Below are positions 32,401-45,500 of a stretch of DNA of 64,000 bases, piece by piece. The stretch's first letter is position 1. Every line of letters starts with the position of its first letter. The notes below the pieces were generated by a model. The model saw only the letters and a list, made by a program, of their open reading frames with translations, was not told where the DNA came from and searched no databases. This DNA comes from Cercis canadensis (lineage: Eukaryota > Streptophyta > Magnoliopsida > Fabales > Fabaceae), in assembly GCA_003255065.1 (NCBI GenBank), contig QAOA01002583.1:1-64000 (forward strand), read 5' to 3'. The position numbers were made by a program, and so were the translations under genes.

Positions 32401-33916
32401 AAGGTTACGAGTCATCAATTTAAGGTATGAGGTCTAGCTTTAAGCATATAGGGAATATGTTAAGGATGTAGAGTTTCGGGTATAGTGTCTAATGTTTATG
32501 GTTTAGGGTTATAGTTTAAGGGTTTAGGATTTTGGTATTAAGGGTAAGCATATATGGTTGAGCTTAGGGATCTAGGGTTTAGGGATAAGGTTATGGTTTA
32601 TGATTTATAGATTAGGGTTAAGCATCTAATGTTTAGGTTAAGGGTCTAAGGTTTCGACTTAAGGATCTAGGTTTTAGGGTTAAGGGTTTAAGTTTTAGGA
32701 TTATATATAGGGTTTATGATTTATAGTTTATCATTTAGGGTTAAGGCTATGGTTTACAATTTAGAGGTTAGTGCTAAGCATCTATGGTTTAGGTTAAGGT
32801 TTTATGATTTAGGGTTATAGGTCAAGGGTGTAAGATTTTGGGGTAAGGGTCTAGGATTTACATTTTAGGGTTTAGGGTTTATTGTCTAGAATTCAAGATT
32901 TAGGGCTAGGGCATAGGATCTAGCTTTACAATTTTAGGTCGTGGTTTTAGGGTCTAAGGTTTAGTTTAAAGTTTAAGGTCTAGGGTTTACAAATTAGGGA
33001 TTAGTGCTAACCAGCTAGGGTTAAAGGTTATGAGTTAAAGGCTTAGGCTTTAGGATTAAGGGTCTAGCGTTTATTGTTTAGGGTTTAAGGTCTATGATTT
33101 ATAGTTTATAGTTTAGAATGTAAGGTTGAGTATTTAGGGTTATATGTCATTATATTAAGTTATAGAGTCTAGAGTTTAGGGTTAAGCATCTAGGATTTAG
33201 TTTAAGGGCCTAGGGTTTCAAGTTTAGCATCTAGGTTTTAGGGTTAAGGGTCAAGGGTTTACGATTTTTTGTATAATGTTAAAGGTCTAGGGTTTAAAGT
33301 TAAGGGTTAAGGGCCTAGATTTTAGGGTTTGATGTATAGGGTTTAGGTTTTCAGGCCTAGATTTTAGGGCATAGGGATTAAGGTTTATGGTTAAGGCTCT
33401 AGGGTTTAGGTTTACAATCCTTGGCTTAGGGTCTAAGGCTTAGCATTTATAGTTTAAGATTTATAGTTTAGCGTTATGACTTTAGGGTTCAGGATTTAAA
33501 GTTTTGGGACTAAGGTTAAGCCTCTAGGGTTGAGGTTAAAGGTCTAGGCTAGGGATTTTGTTGTTGCGCTAAGTATCTAGGGTTTAAGGATAACGGTTAA
33601 AGGTCTAGGATTTAGGGATTATGTATTATGGTTTATGGTTTAAGATTTAGAGTTTAGTGTTTAAGGTTTAGGATTTAAGGTTAAAGATTATGAGTTTAGG
33701 GTATAGGGTATAAGGTTTAGGGTTAAGCATATATGATTTAGGTAATAAGTCTACAATTTTGGCTTGAGGAGGTAGGGTTTAGAATTAAAGGTCAAGGATT
33801 TGGGGGTTCGTGTCTAAGGTTTAGGATTTAAGGTCTATGGTTTAGGATATAGTGTCTAGAGTATAGTGCATATGGTTTAGGGTTTAGTGTTTAGAGATTA
33901 GGGTTTAAGATTAAGG
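29467..33916 (+). repeat. Degenerate TTTAGGG-type array, copy B block 1
   Basis: Counterpart of 17276-20842 but 0.9 kb longer. It includes about 1.3 kb (31990-33290) absent from copy A, and only one copy of the 218-bp unit. Bases 32477-32805 match the insert in the Athila leader. Confidence 0.95.
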
Positions 33917-34230
33917 TCAAAGTGATAGCTACAATCACATCGTAGAATCAAATTGAAAGCACATGTTTTGAAATACGATTACAAAATACAATTTTTGAAA
34001 ATCAACTTTGATCTCTTTTTGATTGGCTAAAAGCCCAATCAACACTGGTAATTTGCAAAAGGTCAATTCCATTCAAGGCCTTTATTGAATTTTAAGAATT
34101 ATCAAAATTCTCATATTCAATTAGTGCATAACCTTAAAATCAAATAATTATAGTTATTACTTTAACATCAATCCAAATATTTATATGATAAAGTTACTAA
34201 TAAAGACTGAACTATCTAAAATTTCAATTT
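33917..34230 (+). repeat. Array island, type 1 (copy B)
   Basis: Counterpart of 20843-21150. The hairpin TTGATTGG / CCAATCAA is kept at 34019-34042. Confidence 0.88.
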
Positions 34231-34748
34231 AGGCTTTAATGCTAAGCATCTAGGGTTTAAGGTTATGGGTCAATGGCTTAGAGTTTAGTAATAAGGGTAT
34301 AAGATCAATGGTTTAGGGTTGACATTTTATAAAGTAGGGTTTAGGATTATAGCTCTAAGGTTAAGCTTAGAAGTCTAGGATTTAGGGTTTAATGTTAAGG
34401 CTTAGGGTGTAATGATTAGGATTAAGCTTCTAGAGTTTAGGTTAAGGGTCTAGGGTTTAGGTTTTTGGGTTAACGCTCTATGATTTAAGGTTTAGAGTTT
34501 AGAGTTTAGGGTTTAAGATTTAGAATTAAGGTTAAGCATCTATAGTTGAGACTAAGGTTTAAGGTTTAGGGTCAAGGATCTAGGGTTAAGGATTTAGAGA
34601 TTATGGTTAAGTATCTAAGGTTTAGGTTAAGATTGTAGGGCTTAAGGTTTAGGATTTAGGGTTCAAAATTTAAGGTTAGGGGCTGAGGCAATAAGGTTTA
34701 GAGATTTTGGTTAAGGGTCTATAGTTTAAAGTTTAGGGATTTAAATTT
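34231..34748 (+). repeat. Degenerate TTTAGGG-type array, copy B block 2
   Basis: Counterpart of 21151-21685. Ends in AATTT before the solo LTR. Confidence 0.93.
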
Positions 34749-35824
34749 TGTTAGCCCCATAAGTCTCTAGTCCTGTTTTGATTATAACAAAATGTCTTGT
34801 TGTTACTAACCTGTATTGTTTTCTGTAAGCTCTTATTTAGAATAGGTTTGAAAAGAAGCCTTAAAGAACTAGTTCTGTCTGTTCTTAGGAACTAGTTTTT
34901 GTCTCTGTGATCTAGTTCCTCTGGATAACGAAATCTTCTAATCCTACTGATGTGGACAAGGTTGTTAAAGACTCTAGATGACTTTAGCTTTTTCCAATCT
35001 CTCTAGGAAATTGTGTTAGTTGAGATTGGAAAGTTCTTCTTGAAGTGACTGATGTAAAATCCACTTTTCAAGACATATTTTTTTTTTATCTACTTTCTCT
35101 TACAAAAGGACAAAGGTCATTGTGCATGATGGACAATGTGTCAGCTAGTAGGTGGCTTTTTCTTTAGTCTCTCTCATTGTCCTTCATGTGCACCAGAAAA
35201 GGGCAATATATCAAGAGAACTTACCAAGGCTTTGGGATGGATGCAGAGAAGTGAGACTGAAAAATCTTTGAGTGAGAAGGAAGCCATTCTTAAGAGTTCA
35301 ACTTTTTATCTTCCTCTCCAAAATCTCTCTCTGTAGCAAGAACTTCATTATATCATTTCTATTATGTAAGAGAATTTCTTCTTTGGGGCTGCACTGATAA
35401 CTTGGGTTTTGTATTTGGATTTCTATGGGAGAAATCCATGAGAGTGATCTCTAATGAGTTAGAGAGTTTGAGTTCATGGGTAGCTTGAAAAACAAAAACC
35501 ATGGTTAAGAAGCTTGGAAAAATAAACTTGAAGAATAGTGGAACCCTATATATGGGAGAAGTGGATGTAAGCATTTCCTAGCCAAACCACTATAAAGACT
35601 CTTGCAAATTTCTTTTCTTCTTATCCTTTATTTTATGGATTAACTTTTGCTATGTCTTTAATGGTTGATTAATTTATCTCTCAGTGTTCAAATCTGGTAT
35701 TTGTCAGAGAACTAGTTCTTAAACAATTTTGTTATTTTAATTTATCTATATCAGAACTATTTTTACAAGTAATTTTTTAACAATTCCTATTCACCCCTTT
35801 TAGGAATAGACTTTGCGACCTTCA
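34749..35824 (+). mobile_element. Solo LTR, probably SIRE-like Ty1/copia (copy B)
   Basis: 1076 bp, TGTTAGCCCCATAAG to a CA end at 35824, with flanking AATTT at 34744-34748 and 35825-35829. Same insertion event as 21686-22799. It lacks the 16-bp acaaagtcaagctttt-type stretch seen in copy A and has other small indels. Confidence 0.85.
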
Positions 35825-37048
35825 AATTTAAGGTTAAACATCTAGAGTTTAGTATTTAGGGTCTATGGTTTAGGATTATAGCTCTAGGGTTTAGAGTTTA
35901 GAGATTAGGGTTAAGTAACTAAGCCTGAGGATTAGGTTATAGGTATAAGTTTAGGGTCAGGGTTAAGGGCATAGGGTTTAGGTTAAAATATAGAGTTTAG
36001 GTTTGAGGTCAATGATTTAGGACTTAAGGTTTTAAGTTTAGGTTTTGGTTTTAAGTGTATAGGCTTAGAGTTAAGGGTCTAAGAGGTTTAAGGTTAAGAA
36101 TTTATAGATTAGGCTTTAGTGTTAAGAGTTGAGGGTTTAATATTTAGGGTTTATGGTATAAGGTCTAAGGATTAAGGTTTAATCTATAGGGTTTAGGATT
36201 TAGGTATTAGGGTTAAGGATCTAGGGTTAAATTTTGGTTAAGGGTCTAAGATTTATAGTTTTAGGGTCTATGCCTTAGGATTTAGGGTTCATGATACAAG
36301 ACTTAATGTATAGGGTCTGGGGTTTAAGGTTTAACATCTAGGATTTATGTTAAACATATAAGGCCTCTTATTTAGGGTTCAATGTTAAAAGTTTAGGGTT
36401 TAGTGTATAAGGTTAAGGGTTAATGGTTATAGGTTTTATGTTTAGGGCTAAGGTTCTAGGGCCTAGGATTATAAGTATAGGGTTTAGGGATAAGGGTCTA
36501 TAGTTTAGGATTTAGGGTTTATGGTTAAGGATTAAGCATTTAGAATTTAAGGTTTAGGTTTATAGTCTATTGTTTATCATTTAAGGTTTAAGGCCAAGGG
36601 TTAAGTTCTAGGGCTTAGGGTTTACAGTTAAGTGTTAAGCATCTACGATTTAGGTTGAGTCTAGGGTTTTAGTTTTGGATCTAGGGTTTATGGATTAGGT
36701 ACTACAATTTATGGTTTAGGGTTAGTGTTGATTTAGAATTTATGATTAAGAGTCATAAGTTTAAGGTATAGGGTCTAGGGTTTAGGATGTAGTGTTTAAA
36801 ATTAAGGGTCAAGGGTTTAAGGATTTGTGTCTAGGGTTTAAGATTTAGGGCTTATAGTTTAGGGTATAAGATATAGGGTTTACAATTTAGGGTTTATGTC
36901 CAGAAATTAAGGTTTAAGGTTAAGGCTCTATAGTTTAAGGTTTAGGCTTTAGAGTTTAGGGTATAAGATTTACGATTCAGGATTTAGGCTTAAGGCTATA
37001 AGGTTAGGGTTTAAAAATGAAGGTTAAGCATATAGGGTTAAGGTTAAG
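35825..37048 (+). repeat. Degenerate TTTAGGG-type array, copy B block 3
   Basis: Counterpart of 22800-24719, with about 0.65 kb deleted near 36675. Confidence 0.93.
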
Positions 37049-37419
37049 GTGGTAGCTTCAATCGCATCACAGAGATGAAATTGGAAGCGCGTGTTTTGAA
37101 ATACAGTTAGAAAATAGTATTTTTGAAAATTAACTTTAATGTTTGTACAAGAAAATTAGAATCCACAAAAGTTTATTTCATTTTTGGGTGTAGAAAAATA
37201 CCTTATGCTCATTTGGCTGAAAGCCTAAACAACATCAGTAATTTGTATAAAAAGATCATATACATTCAAAGCTTCTATTGCATTTCAAGAATCATCGAAA
37301 TTCTCATATTCAACCAGTGCATAACCTTAAAATCAAATAATTATAATAATTACTTGAACAACAGTCAAAATATTTATATGATCACGTTACCAATGAAGAT
37401 TGTGCTCTGTAAAATTATG
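37049..37419 (+). repeat. Array island, type 2 (copy B)
   Basis: Counterpart of 24720-25090. The hairpin is weakened here (ATTTGG / CCTAAAC). A 100-codon open stretch crosses it by chance. Confidence 0.88.
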
Positions 37420-37620
37420 ATTTAGGGATTACTGCTAAGGTTTACGGGTCAAGGGTCTAGGATTTAAGATTAAGGATCTACAGTGTAGAGTATATGGTAA
37501 ATGGTTTATTGTTTAAGGTTGACATTTTATAATTTAGGGTTAAGGATTATAGCTTTAGGGTTTACTTTAAGAGTATAGGGTTTAAGGTTAAAGCTCTAGG
37601 ATTTTGAGTTTAATGATTAG
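37420..37620 (+). repeat. Array junction between copy B and the higher-order repeat block
   Basis: Aligns with the last piece of copy A up to about 37613, then passes into the first 4.9-kb unit without any non-array DNA. Confidence 0.8.
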
Positions 37621-40600
37621 GGTTAAGCATCTAGAATTTAGGTTAAGGGTTTAGGTTTTATGTTTTTAGGTTAAGGATCTAGGATTTAAGGTTTAGAGTT
37701 TAAAGTTTAGGATTTAGAATTTAGGGTTTGGCAATTAAGGTTAAGCATCTATAGTTGAGGCTAGGGTTTAAGGTTTAGGGTTTAGAGAATATGGTTAAGT
37801 ATCCAAGGTTTAGGTTAAGGGTGTATGACCTAAAGTTTAGGGTATAAGGCCTAAAGTTTAGGATTTAGGGTGTATGGTTTAAAGTTAAGGCTATAATGTT
37901 TAAGGTTTAAGGATTAGGGTTAAGCAACTAGGGCTTAGGATTAGGTTATGGGCATCAGGTTTAGGGTCAGGGTTAAGCCTATAGGGTTTACGTTAAAATC
38001 TAGGGTTTAGGTTTGCGGTCTATAATTTAGGGTTTAAGTTTTAGGTTTTGATTTTAAGGTCTTGGTTTTAGAGTTAAGGTTATATTGTTTGAGGTTTAAG
38101 GTTAAGACTTTATGGATTAAGCTTCGTGTTTAGGGTGTAAGATTTAGGATTTATGGTCTAAGGTTTAAGATTTAGGATTTAGATTTTAGAGTTTAGGGTC
38201 TAAGATTTAAGGTTTAATGTCTAGAGTTTTTTTAGGGTATACAATTTAAGGTTTAAGGATTATAGTTTAAGGTTGGGTTTAGAGTTTAGTTGTTAGGGAT
38301 AGCGTCTACTGTTGAGCTTAAGGGTCTAGGGTTAAAGCTCTAGGGGTTATAGTTTATGATTTAGGGATTAGGGTTAGACGTTTAGAGTTAATGTTAAAGG
38401 TCTAATGTTTAGGTTATAAGGTGAAGTCTCTAGATTTAGAGTTTAGGGCTTAGGGTTAGGAATTAAGGTTAAGTAATTAGGGTTGAGGTTAAAGGTCTAA
38501 GGTTTAAGGTTTATGATTTAAGGTTAAAGATCTAGGATTTAGGGTTTAAGGATTAGGATTAAGCATCTACAGTTTAGGTTAAAGGTCTAGGATTTAGGGT
38601 TTAGGGTTAAAGCTCTAGATTTAAGGTTTAAGGTTAAACAACTAGGGTTAAGGTTAAGGGTAGGATTTAGGGAATAGGGTTAAGTATCTATTGCCATAAG
38701 ATTAGGTTAAGGGTTTAGGGATTAGGGTCTTGTGTTTAGGATTTAGGACTCTAGGTCTTGAGTTTAGGGAATAGGGTCTAGGGTTAAACATATAAGGTTT
38801 AGGTTAAGGGCTTTTAGGTTTCGAGTTTATGATCTAGGTTGCAAGGTTGAGTGTCAATGGTTTAGGATATAGGGTTGAAGGTTTAAGGTTGTGTCTAGGG
38901 ATTAGGGTTTAAGGTCTAAGTTCTTAGATTTAAGATTTATGGTCTATGGTTCAGTATTTAGGGTCTAGAATTAAGGGTATATATTAAGAGTTTAGGGTGT
39001 AAGTTTTAGGTATAAGGTTTAGGATTTGAATTTAGAATTTAGGATTACGACTCTAGAGTTTAGGGTTTAAGTATTACGGTCAAGCATCTATGATTAAACT
39101 TAAAGGATCTAGGGTTTATGATTTAAGGTCTAAGGTTTAGTGTTAAGACTCTAAGGTTTAGGATTTAGGAATTAGGGTTAAGCATCTAGAGTTTATGTCT
39201 CAAGGGTTTAGGTTTTGGGATTAGGGTTAAGGGTTTAAGGTTAAGTATCTAGAGTTTAGTTTAAGGATCTACGGTTTAAGATTTAGGGCCTTCGATTTAA
39301 GGTTTAGGGTTAAGGGTTTAGGGCTTAACACTTAATGTTAAGGGTCAAGGGTGTAGGGTTTAGTGTTAAGGGTCTAGTATTTATGATTTAGAGATCAAGG
39401 TTAAAGGTTTAGGTTTAGTGTTAAGGTTGAGAGTCAAGGGATTATGGCTTCTTGTTTGAGGTTAAGTGTCAAGGGTTTAGGATTTGTTTTTAGTGTTAAA
39501 CATCAAGAGTTTAGGGTTTAGTGTCTAGGTTTAAGGGCTTAAAGCTTTAGGGTTAAACATCTAGGTTGTATATTTTAGGGCCTAGGGTGAATGGCCATGA
39601 GTTTAGGGTTTATGGTTAAGAGTCTCTAATTTAAGGTTTAGTTATGAAAGTTAAGGGCTAAGAGTTTAAGTTAAAGGCCTAAGTGTTAGGGCTTATGATC
39701 TATAGTTTTGGGTTTTGGGTTTATTATCTATGATTTAGAGTCAAGGAGTTAAGGTTAAGCCATTAGGGTTGAAGATTTATGGATTAATGTTAATCATCTA
39801 AGGCTTCAAATTAGGTTAAGGATCTAGGGTTTGGTAGGGTTTAGGGTTTATTGTCTAGGGTTTTGGAGTTAAAGTTACAAGTCATGAGTTTAAGGTATAG
39901 AGTCAATGATTCAACATCTAAGATTTAGGGAATAAGTTAAAGGTATATATAAGGTTTAGGGTTATGGATCTATGGTTTAAGAATTAAGGCTTTGGATTTA
40001 GATTTTAGGATTTAAGGTACAAGGCCTATAGTTCAACATCTAAGATTTAGGGAATAGGTTAAAGGTATATAGTTTAGGGCTTTAGATCTAGGGTTTAAGG
40101 ATTAAGGCTTTGGATTTAGGTTTTAGGGTTTAGAATTTAGGGATTAAAGCTTTGTTTTTGAAAGTTTAGGGTTTATAGTTTAAGATTTAAGGTTATGGCT
40201 CTAGGGTTAAAGGTTTATGATTAAGCATCTAGGGTTAAGGTTATGTGTCTAGGATTTAGGGTTTAAGGTTTATGGATTAGGGTTAAGCATATATAATTTA
40301 GGGTTAAGGGTCAAGGGTGTAGGATTTAAGGTTAAGAGTCTATAGTTTACGGTTTATGATTAAGAATGTAGGGTTTATGGATTAAGGATTGAGGTTAAGC
40401 AATTAAGGCTTAGGAATAGGTTAAGGGTCTAGGATTAATAATTTAGGGTTTAGGATATATGTTTTAAAACTTAAAGTTTAGTGCCTAGGGTTTATGACTT
40501 AAGGTTAGAGTCTTAAGTTTAGGTTGTAGGTTTTAGGGTTTAGGTGAAGGGTGTATGATTTAGGATTTAGGGTCTAGAATTTAGTGTTCAGGGTTTAGGT

Positions 40601-42528
40601 TAAAGGTCTAAGATTTAGAGCTTAGGATCAAGGGTTTAAGGTTTAGTATCTTGAGTTTAGGGTTTAGGGTCTAAGGTTTAGGTTTAAGCCTATTGGGTCT
40701 AGGTTTTAGGATTTAGGATTATGGGTCAAGAGTGTAAGGTATAGGGTGTAGGGTTAAGCATCTAGGATTTAGGTTTAGGGTCTAAGTTTTTGGGTTTAGA
40801 ATCTTGGTTTTAAGTTTGAAGGTTTGGCGATTGGAGTTTAGCGATTATTATTTAGGGTCTAGTATCTAAGGTTTAAGGCATAAGATTTTAGGTTAAGGTT
40901 CTAAGGTTTAAGGTTTAGAGTCAAAATTTTAAGATATAATATTTAGGGTTTAAGATTTAGTGTTTAGGATTACCTATAGGGTTTATGGTTAAGTGTTTAA
41001 GGTTAAGCATCTAGGGTTGAGGTTGAAGTTCTAGTTGGCTTAGGGTTTAAGGTTAAAGCTCTAGGGATTAAAGTTAAGCATCTACAGTTTAGGTTAAGGG
41101 TCATAGGTGTAAGGTTAAGGGTTAAGGATATAAGGCTTAGGGTTTAGGGTCTAGGGTTAGGGTTCATGTTAAGAGTTTAGGATTTAGAGTATAGAGACTA
41201 TGCTTTAGGGTTTAGGATTTATAATTAAGGGTCATGAGTTTAGGGTATATGGTCAAGGGGTTAAGGTGAAGCATCTAGTGTTTAGGTTAAGGCTAAATCG
41301 TTTCTTAAGGTCTAGGGACTAAGGTTAAGTGTTTAGAGTTTAGGGTCTAAGGTTTAGAATTTAGGGTTTTAATTTCTAGGGTTAGTGGTATAGAGTTTAC
41401 AATGTAAGGTCTATGGTTTATGGTTTTGTGTTTTGGGTTTAGGTGGTTTAAGGTCTACAATTTAGGTTTTAGTATCTACGGTTAAGGGCTGGGGTTTTAT
41501 GTTAATGGTCTAGGGTTTAGGGCTTAGGATCTAGCATTTAGTGTGAAGGATGAAGGGTTTAAGGATTAGGGTTAAGGGACTAGGGTTTAGGTAAAAGGTG
41601 TAAGGTTCTTGGTTTAGGGTATACGATTTAAGGTTTAGGGTTCAAGTTTTAAGGTATAGGGATTAGCATGAAGGTTTAGTGACTAGAGTTTATAATTTAG
41701 AGTTTAGGATTTAGGGTTAGTTTTTAGGCTTAATGGTCTATGATTTAGCATTTAGTTTTTAGGGTTAAGAGTCTAGGATTAAGGGTTTGATTTATAAGGT
41801 TAAGGGTCTATGATTTAAGATTAAAGGTCTAAGGTTTAGGGTCTAAGATTTAGGATTTAGAGTTTAAGGGTTAGGATCTAGGGTTTAGGGTATTTTGTTT
41901 AGGGTTTAAAGGCTTAAGGTTTAATTAATAATCTAAGGTTTAAGGTTTAGTGCTAAGTTCTAGGATTTAAGGTTTAGTATTTAGAGTTTAAGGTTAAGGT
42001 CTCTATTTTAGAGTATAGGGTGTAGGACTTAGAATTTCGGATTTAGTGTCTATGGCTTAGGATTTAGGGTTTCATGTTTAGTGCCAGACATCAAGAGTTT
42101 AGGGTTTAAAGTCTATAGTTTAGGATTTCATTTTTAGTGTTAAACATTGAGTTAAAGGTTTAGGGTCTAGGTTTAAGCGCTTAAGTGGTTTAGGGTTTAG
42201 TGTCTAAGGTGTATGGTTTAGGGCCTAAGATTAATGGTTATGACTTTAGAGTTTATGGTCTAAGATTTAGGGTTAATTATGATAACGGTCTAGGTGTTAG
42301 GGCTTATGATCTAAGGTTTAGGGTTAAGGGTCAAGGCTTTGGGATTAGTGTTTAAGATCAAGGGTTTTTGGGTTAAGCCCCTAGGGTTTAAGGTTTAAGA
42401 ATTAGGGTTAAACATCTAGGGTTTAAGATTAAGTTAAAGGTCTAGAGTTTAGGGTCTGGATTTAAGGTTTAAAGTTTATTGTCTAGGGTTTTAGATTTAG
42501 GGTTTAGTATCAAGAATTTATGATTTAG
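37621..42528 (+). repeat. Higher-order array unit 1 (4.9 kb)
   Basis: Defined by the landmark ggttaagcatctagaattta, which recurs at 42529, 47469, 47829 and (as ggttaagcatctagaattt) 52686. A second landmark, ttgccataagattagg, is at 38691 and recurs at 43661, 48982 and 53783. Units match closely over their full length. Inside the unit, similar passages lie about 2.5 kb apart (for example 37921 and 40393), suggesting two diverged halves. Confidence 0.9.
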
Positions 42529-45500
42529 GGTTAAGCATCTAGAATTTAGGTTAAGGTTTTATGTTTTTAGGTTAAGGATCTAGGATTTAAGGTTTAGAGT
42601 TTAAAGTTTAGGATTTAGAATTTAGGGTTTGGCAATTAAGGTTAAGCATCTATAGTTGAGGCTAGGGTTTAAGGTTTAGGGTTTAGAGAATATGGTTAAG
42701 TATCTAAGGTTTAGGTTAAGGGTGTATGGCCTAAAGTTTAGGGTTTAGGATTTAGGATTTAGATATTCAAGTCAAGGGTTTAAGGAATGAAATTTAAGGT
42801 TAAATGTCTAAAGTTTAGTATTTTGGGTCTATGGTTTAAAGTTAAGGCTCTAATGTTTAAGGTTTAGGGATTAGGGTTAAGCAACTTGGGCTTAGGATTA
42901 GGTTATGGGTATAAGGTTTAAGGTCAGGGTTAAGCGCATAGGGTTTACGTTAAAATCTAGGGTTTAGGTTTAGGGTCTATAATTTAAGGTTTAAGTTTTA
43001 GGTTTCGAATTTAAGGTCTTGGTTTTAGAGTTAAGGGTTTATTGTTTTAGGTTTAAGGTTAAGACTTTACGGATTAGGCTTTTGTGTTTAGGGTGTAAGA
43101 TTTAGGATTTATGGTCTAAGGTTTAAGATTTAGGATCTAAATTTTAGAGTTTAGGATCTAAGATTTAAGGTTTAATATCTAGAGTTTTTTAGGGTATATA
43201 ATTTAAGGTTTAAGGATTATAGTTTAAGGTTGGGTTTAGAGTTTAATTGTTAGGGATAAGCGTCTACTGTTAAGCTTAAGGGTCTAGGATTAAGGCTCTA
43301 AGATAAGGTTTATGATTTAGGGATTAGGGTTAGGCATTTAGAGTTAATGTTTAGGTTATATGGTGAAGTCTCTAGATTTAGAGTTTAAGGTTTAAGGTTA
43401 TGGCTTAAAAGTTTAGGGTTTAGGGTTAGAAATTAAGGTTAAGTAATTAGGGTTGAGGTTAAAGGTCTAAGGTTTAAGGTTTATGATTTAAGGTTAAAGA
43501 TATAGGATTTAGGGTTTAAGAATTACGATTGAGCATCTACAGTTTAGGTTAAAGGTCTATGATTTAGGTTTTAGGGTTAAGACTCTAGATTTAAGGTTTA
43601 AGGTTAAACAATTAGGGTTAAGGTTAAGGGTAGGATTTAGGGATTAGGGTTAAGTATCTATTGCCATAAGATTAGGTTAAGGGTTTAGGGATTAGGGTCT
43701 TGTGTTTAGGATTTAGGACTCTAGGTCTTGAGTTTAGGGAATAGGGTCTAGGGTTAAACATATAAGGTTTAGGTTAAGGGGTTTTAGGTTTCAAGTTTAT
43801 GATCTAGGTTTCAAGGTTGAGTGTCAATGGTTTAGGATATAGGGTTGAAGGTTTAAGGTTGTGTCTAGGGATTAGGGTTTAAGGTCTAAGTTCTAAGATT
43901 TAAGATTTAGGGTCTATGGTTCAGTATTTAGGGTCTAGAATTAAAGGTATAGTATTAAGAGTTTAGGGTGTAGATTTTAGGCATAAGGTTTAGGATTTGA
44001 ATTTAGAATTTAGGGTTACAACTATAGAGTTTAGGGTTTAAGTAATACGGTTAAGCATCTATGATTGAACTTAAAGGTCTAGGTTTTATGATTTAAGGTC
44101 TAAGGTTTACGATTTAGGAATTAAGGTTAAGCAGCTAGAGTTTATGTCTCAAGGGTTTAGGTTTTGGGATTAGGGTTAAGGGTTTAAGGTTAAGTATCTG
44201 GAGTTTAGGTTAAGGATCTACTATTTAAGATTTATGGCCTTCGATTTAAGGTTTAGGGTTAAGGTTTTACGGCTTAAGACTTAATGTTAAGGGTCAAGGG
44301 TGTAGGGTTTAGTGTTAAGGGTCTAGTATTTATGATTTAGAGATTATGGTTAAAGGTTTAGGTTTAGTGTTAAGGTTGAGAGTCAAGGGATTATGGCTTC
44401 TTGTTTGAGGTTAAGTGTCAAAGGTTTAGGGTTTTGTTTTTAGTGTTAAACATCAAGAGTTTAGGGTTTAGTGTCTAGGTTTAAGGGCTTAAAGCTTTAG
44501 GGTTTAACATCTAGGGTGTATAGTTTAGGGCCTAGGGTGAGTGGTCATGAGTTTAGGGTTTATGATTAAGAGTCTCTAATTTAAGGTTTAGTTATGAAAG
44601 TGAAGGGTTAGGAGTTTAAGTTAAGGGCCTAAGTGTTAGGGCTTATGATCTATAGTTTTGGGTTTTGGGTTTATTATCTATGATTTAGAGTCAAGGAGTT
44701 AAGGATAAGTCATTAGGGTTTAAGGTTTATGGATTAATGTTAACCATCTAAGGCTTCAAATTAGGTTAAGGATCTAGGGTTTGGTAGGGTTTAGGGTTTA
44801 TTTTCTAGGGTTTTGGAGTTAAAGTTATAAGTCATGAGTTTAAGGTATAGGGTCATTGAGTCAACATCTAAGATTTAGGGAATAAGTTAAAGGTATATGA
44901 TTTAGGGTTATGGATCTATGGTTTAAGAATTAAGGCATTGGATTTAGATTTTAGGATTTAAGGTATAGGGCCTATAGTTCAACATCTAAGATTTAGGGAA
45001 TAGGTTAAAGGTATATAGTTTAGGTCTTTAGATCTAGGGTTTAAGGATTAAGGCTTTGAATTTAGGTTTTTGGGTTTTGAATTTAGGGATTAAAGCTTTG
45101 TTTTTCAGAGTTTAGTTTATAGTTTAAGATTTAAGGTTATGGCCCTAGGGTTAAGGGTTTATGTTTGAACAGCTAGGGTTAAGGTTATGTGTGTAGGATT
45201 TAGGGTTTAAGGTTAAGAATTTAAGGTTTAAGGATTATGGATTAGGGTTAAACATATATAATTTAGGGTTAAGGGTCAAGGGTGTAGGATTTAAGGTTAA
45301 GAGTTCATAGTTTACGGTTTATGATTAGGAATGTAGGGTTTATGGATGAAGGATTGAGGTTAAGCAATTAAGGCTTAGGAATAGGTTAAGGGTCTAGGAT
45401 TAATAATTTAGGGTTTAGGACATATGTTTTAAAACTTAAAGTTTAGTGCCTAGAGTTTATGACTTAATGTTAGAGTCTTAAGTTTAGGTTGTAGGTTCTA

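Larger units (their letters stand above)
27171..37613 (+). repeat. Segmental duplication, copy B (empty Athila site)
   Basis: Partner of 3893-25285 without the 11-kb Athila. The uninterrupted target CTTGT is at 29075-29079 in the phrase ccccacttgttaggag. Order and strand of all parts are the same. Confidence 0.88.
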
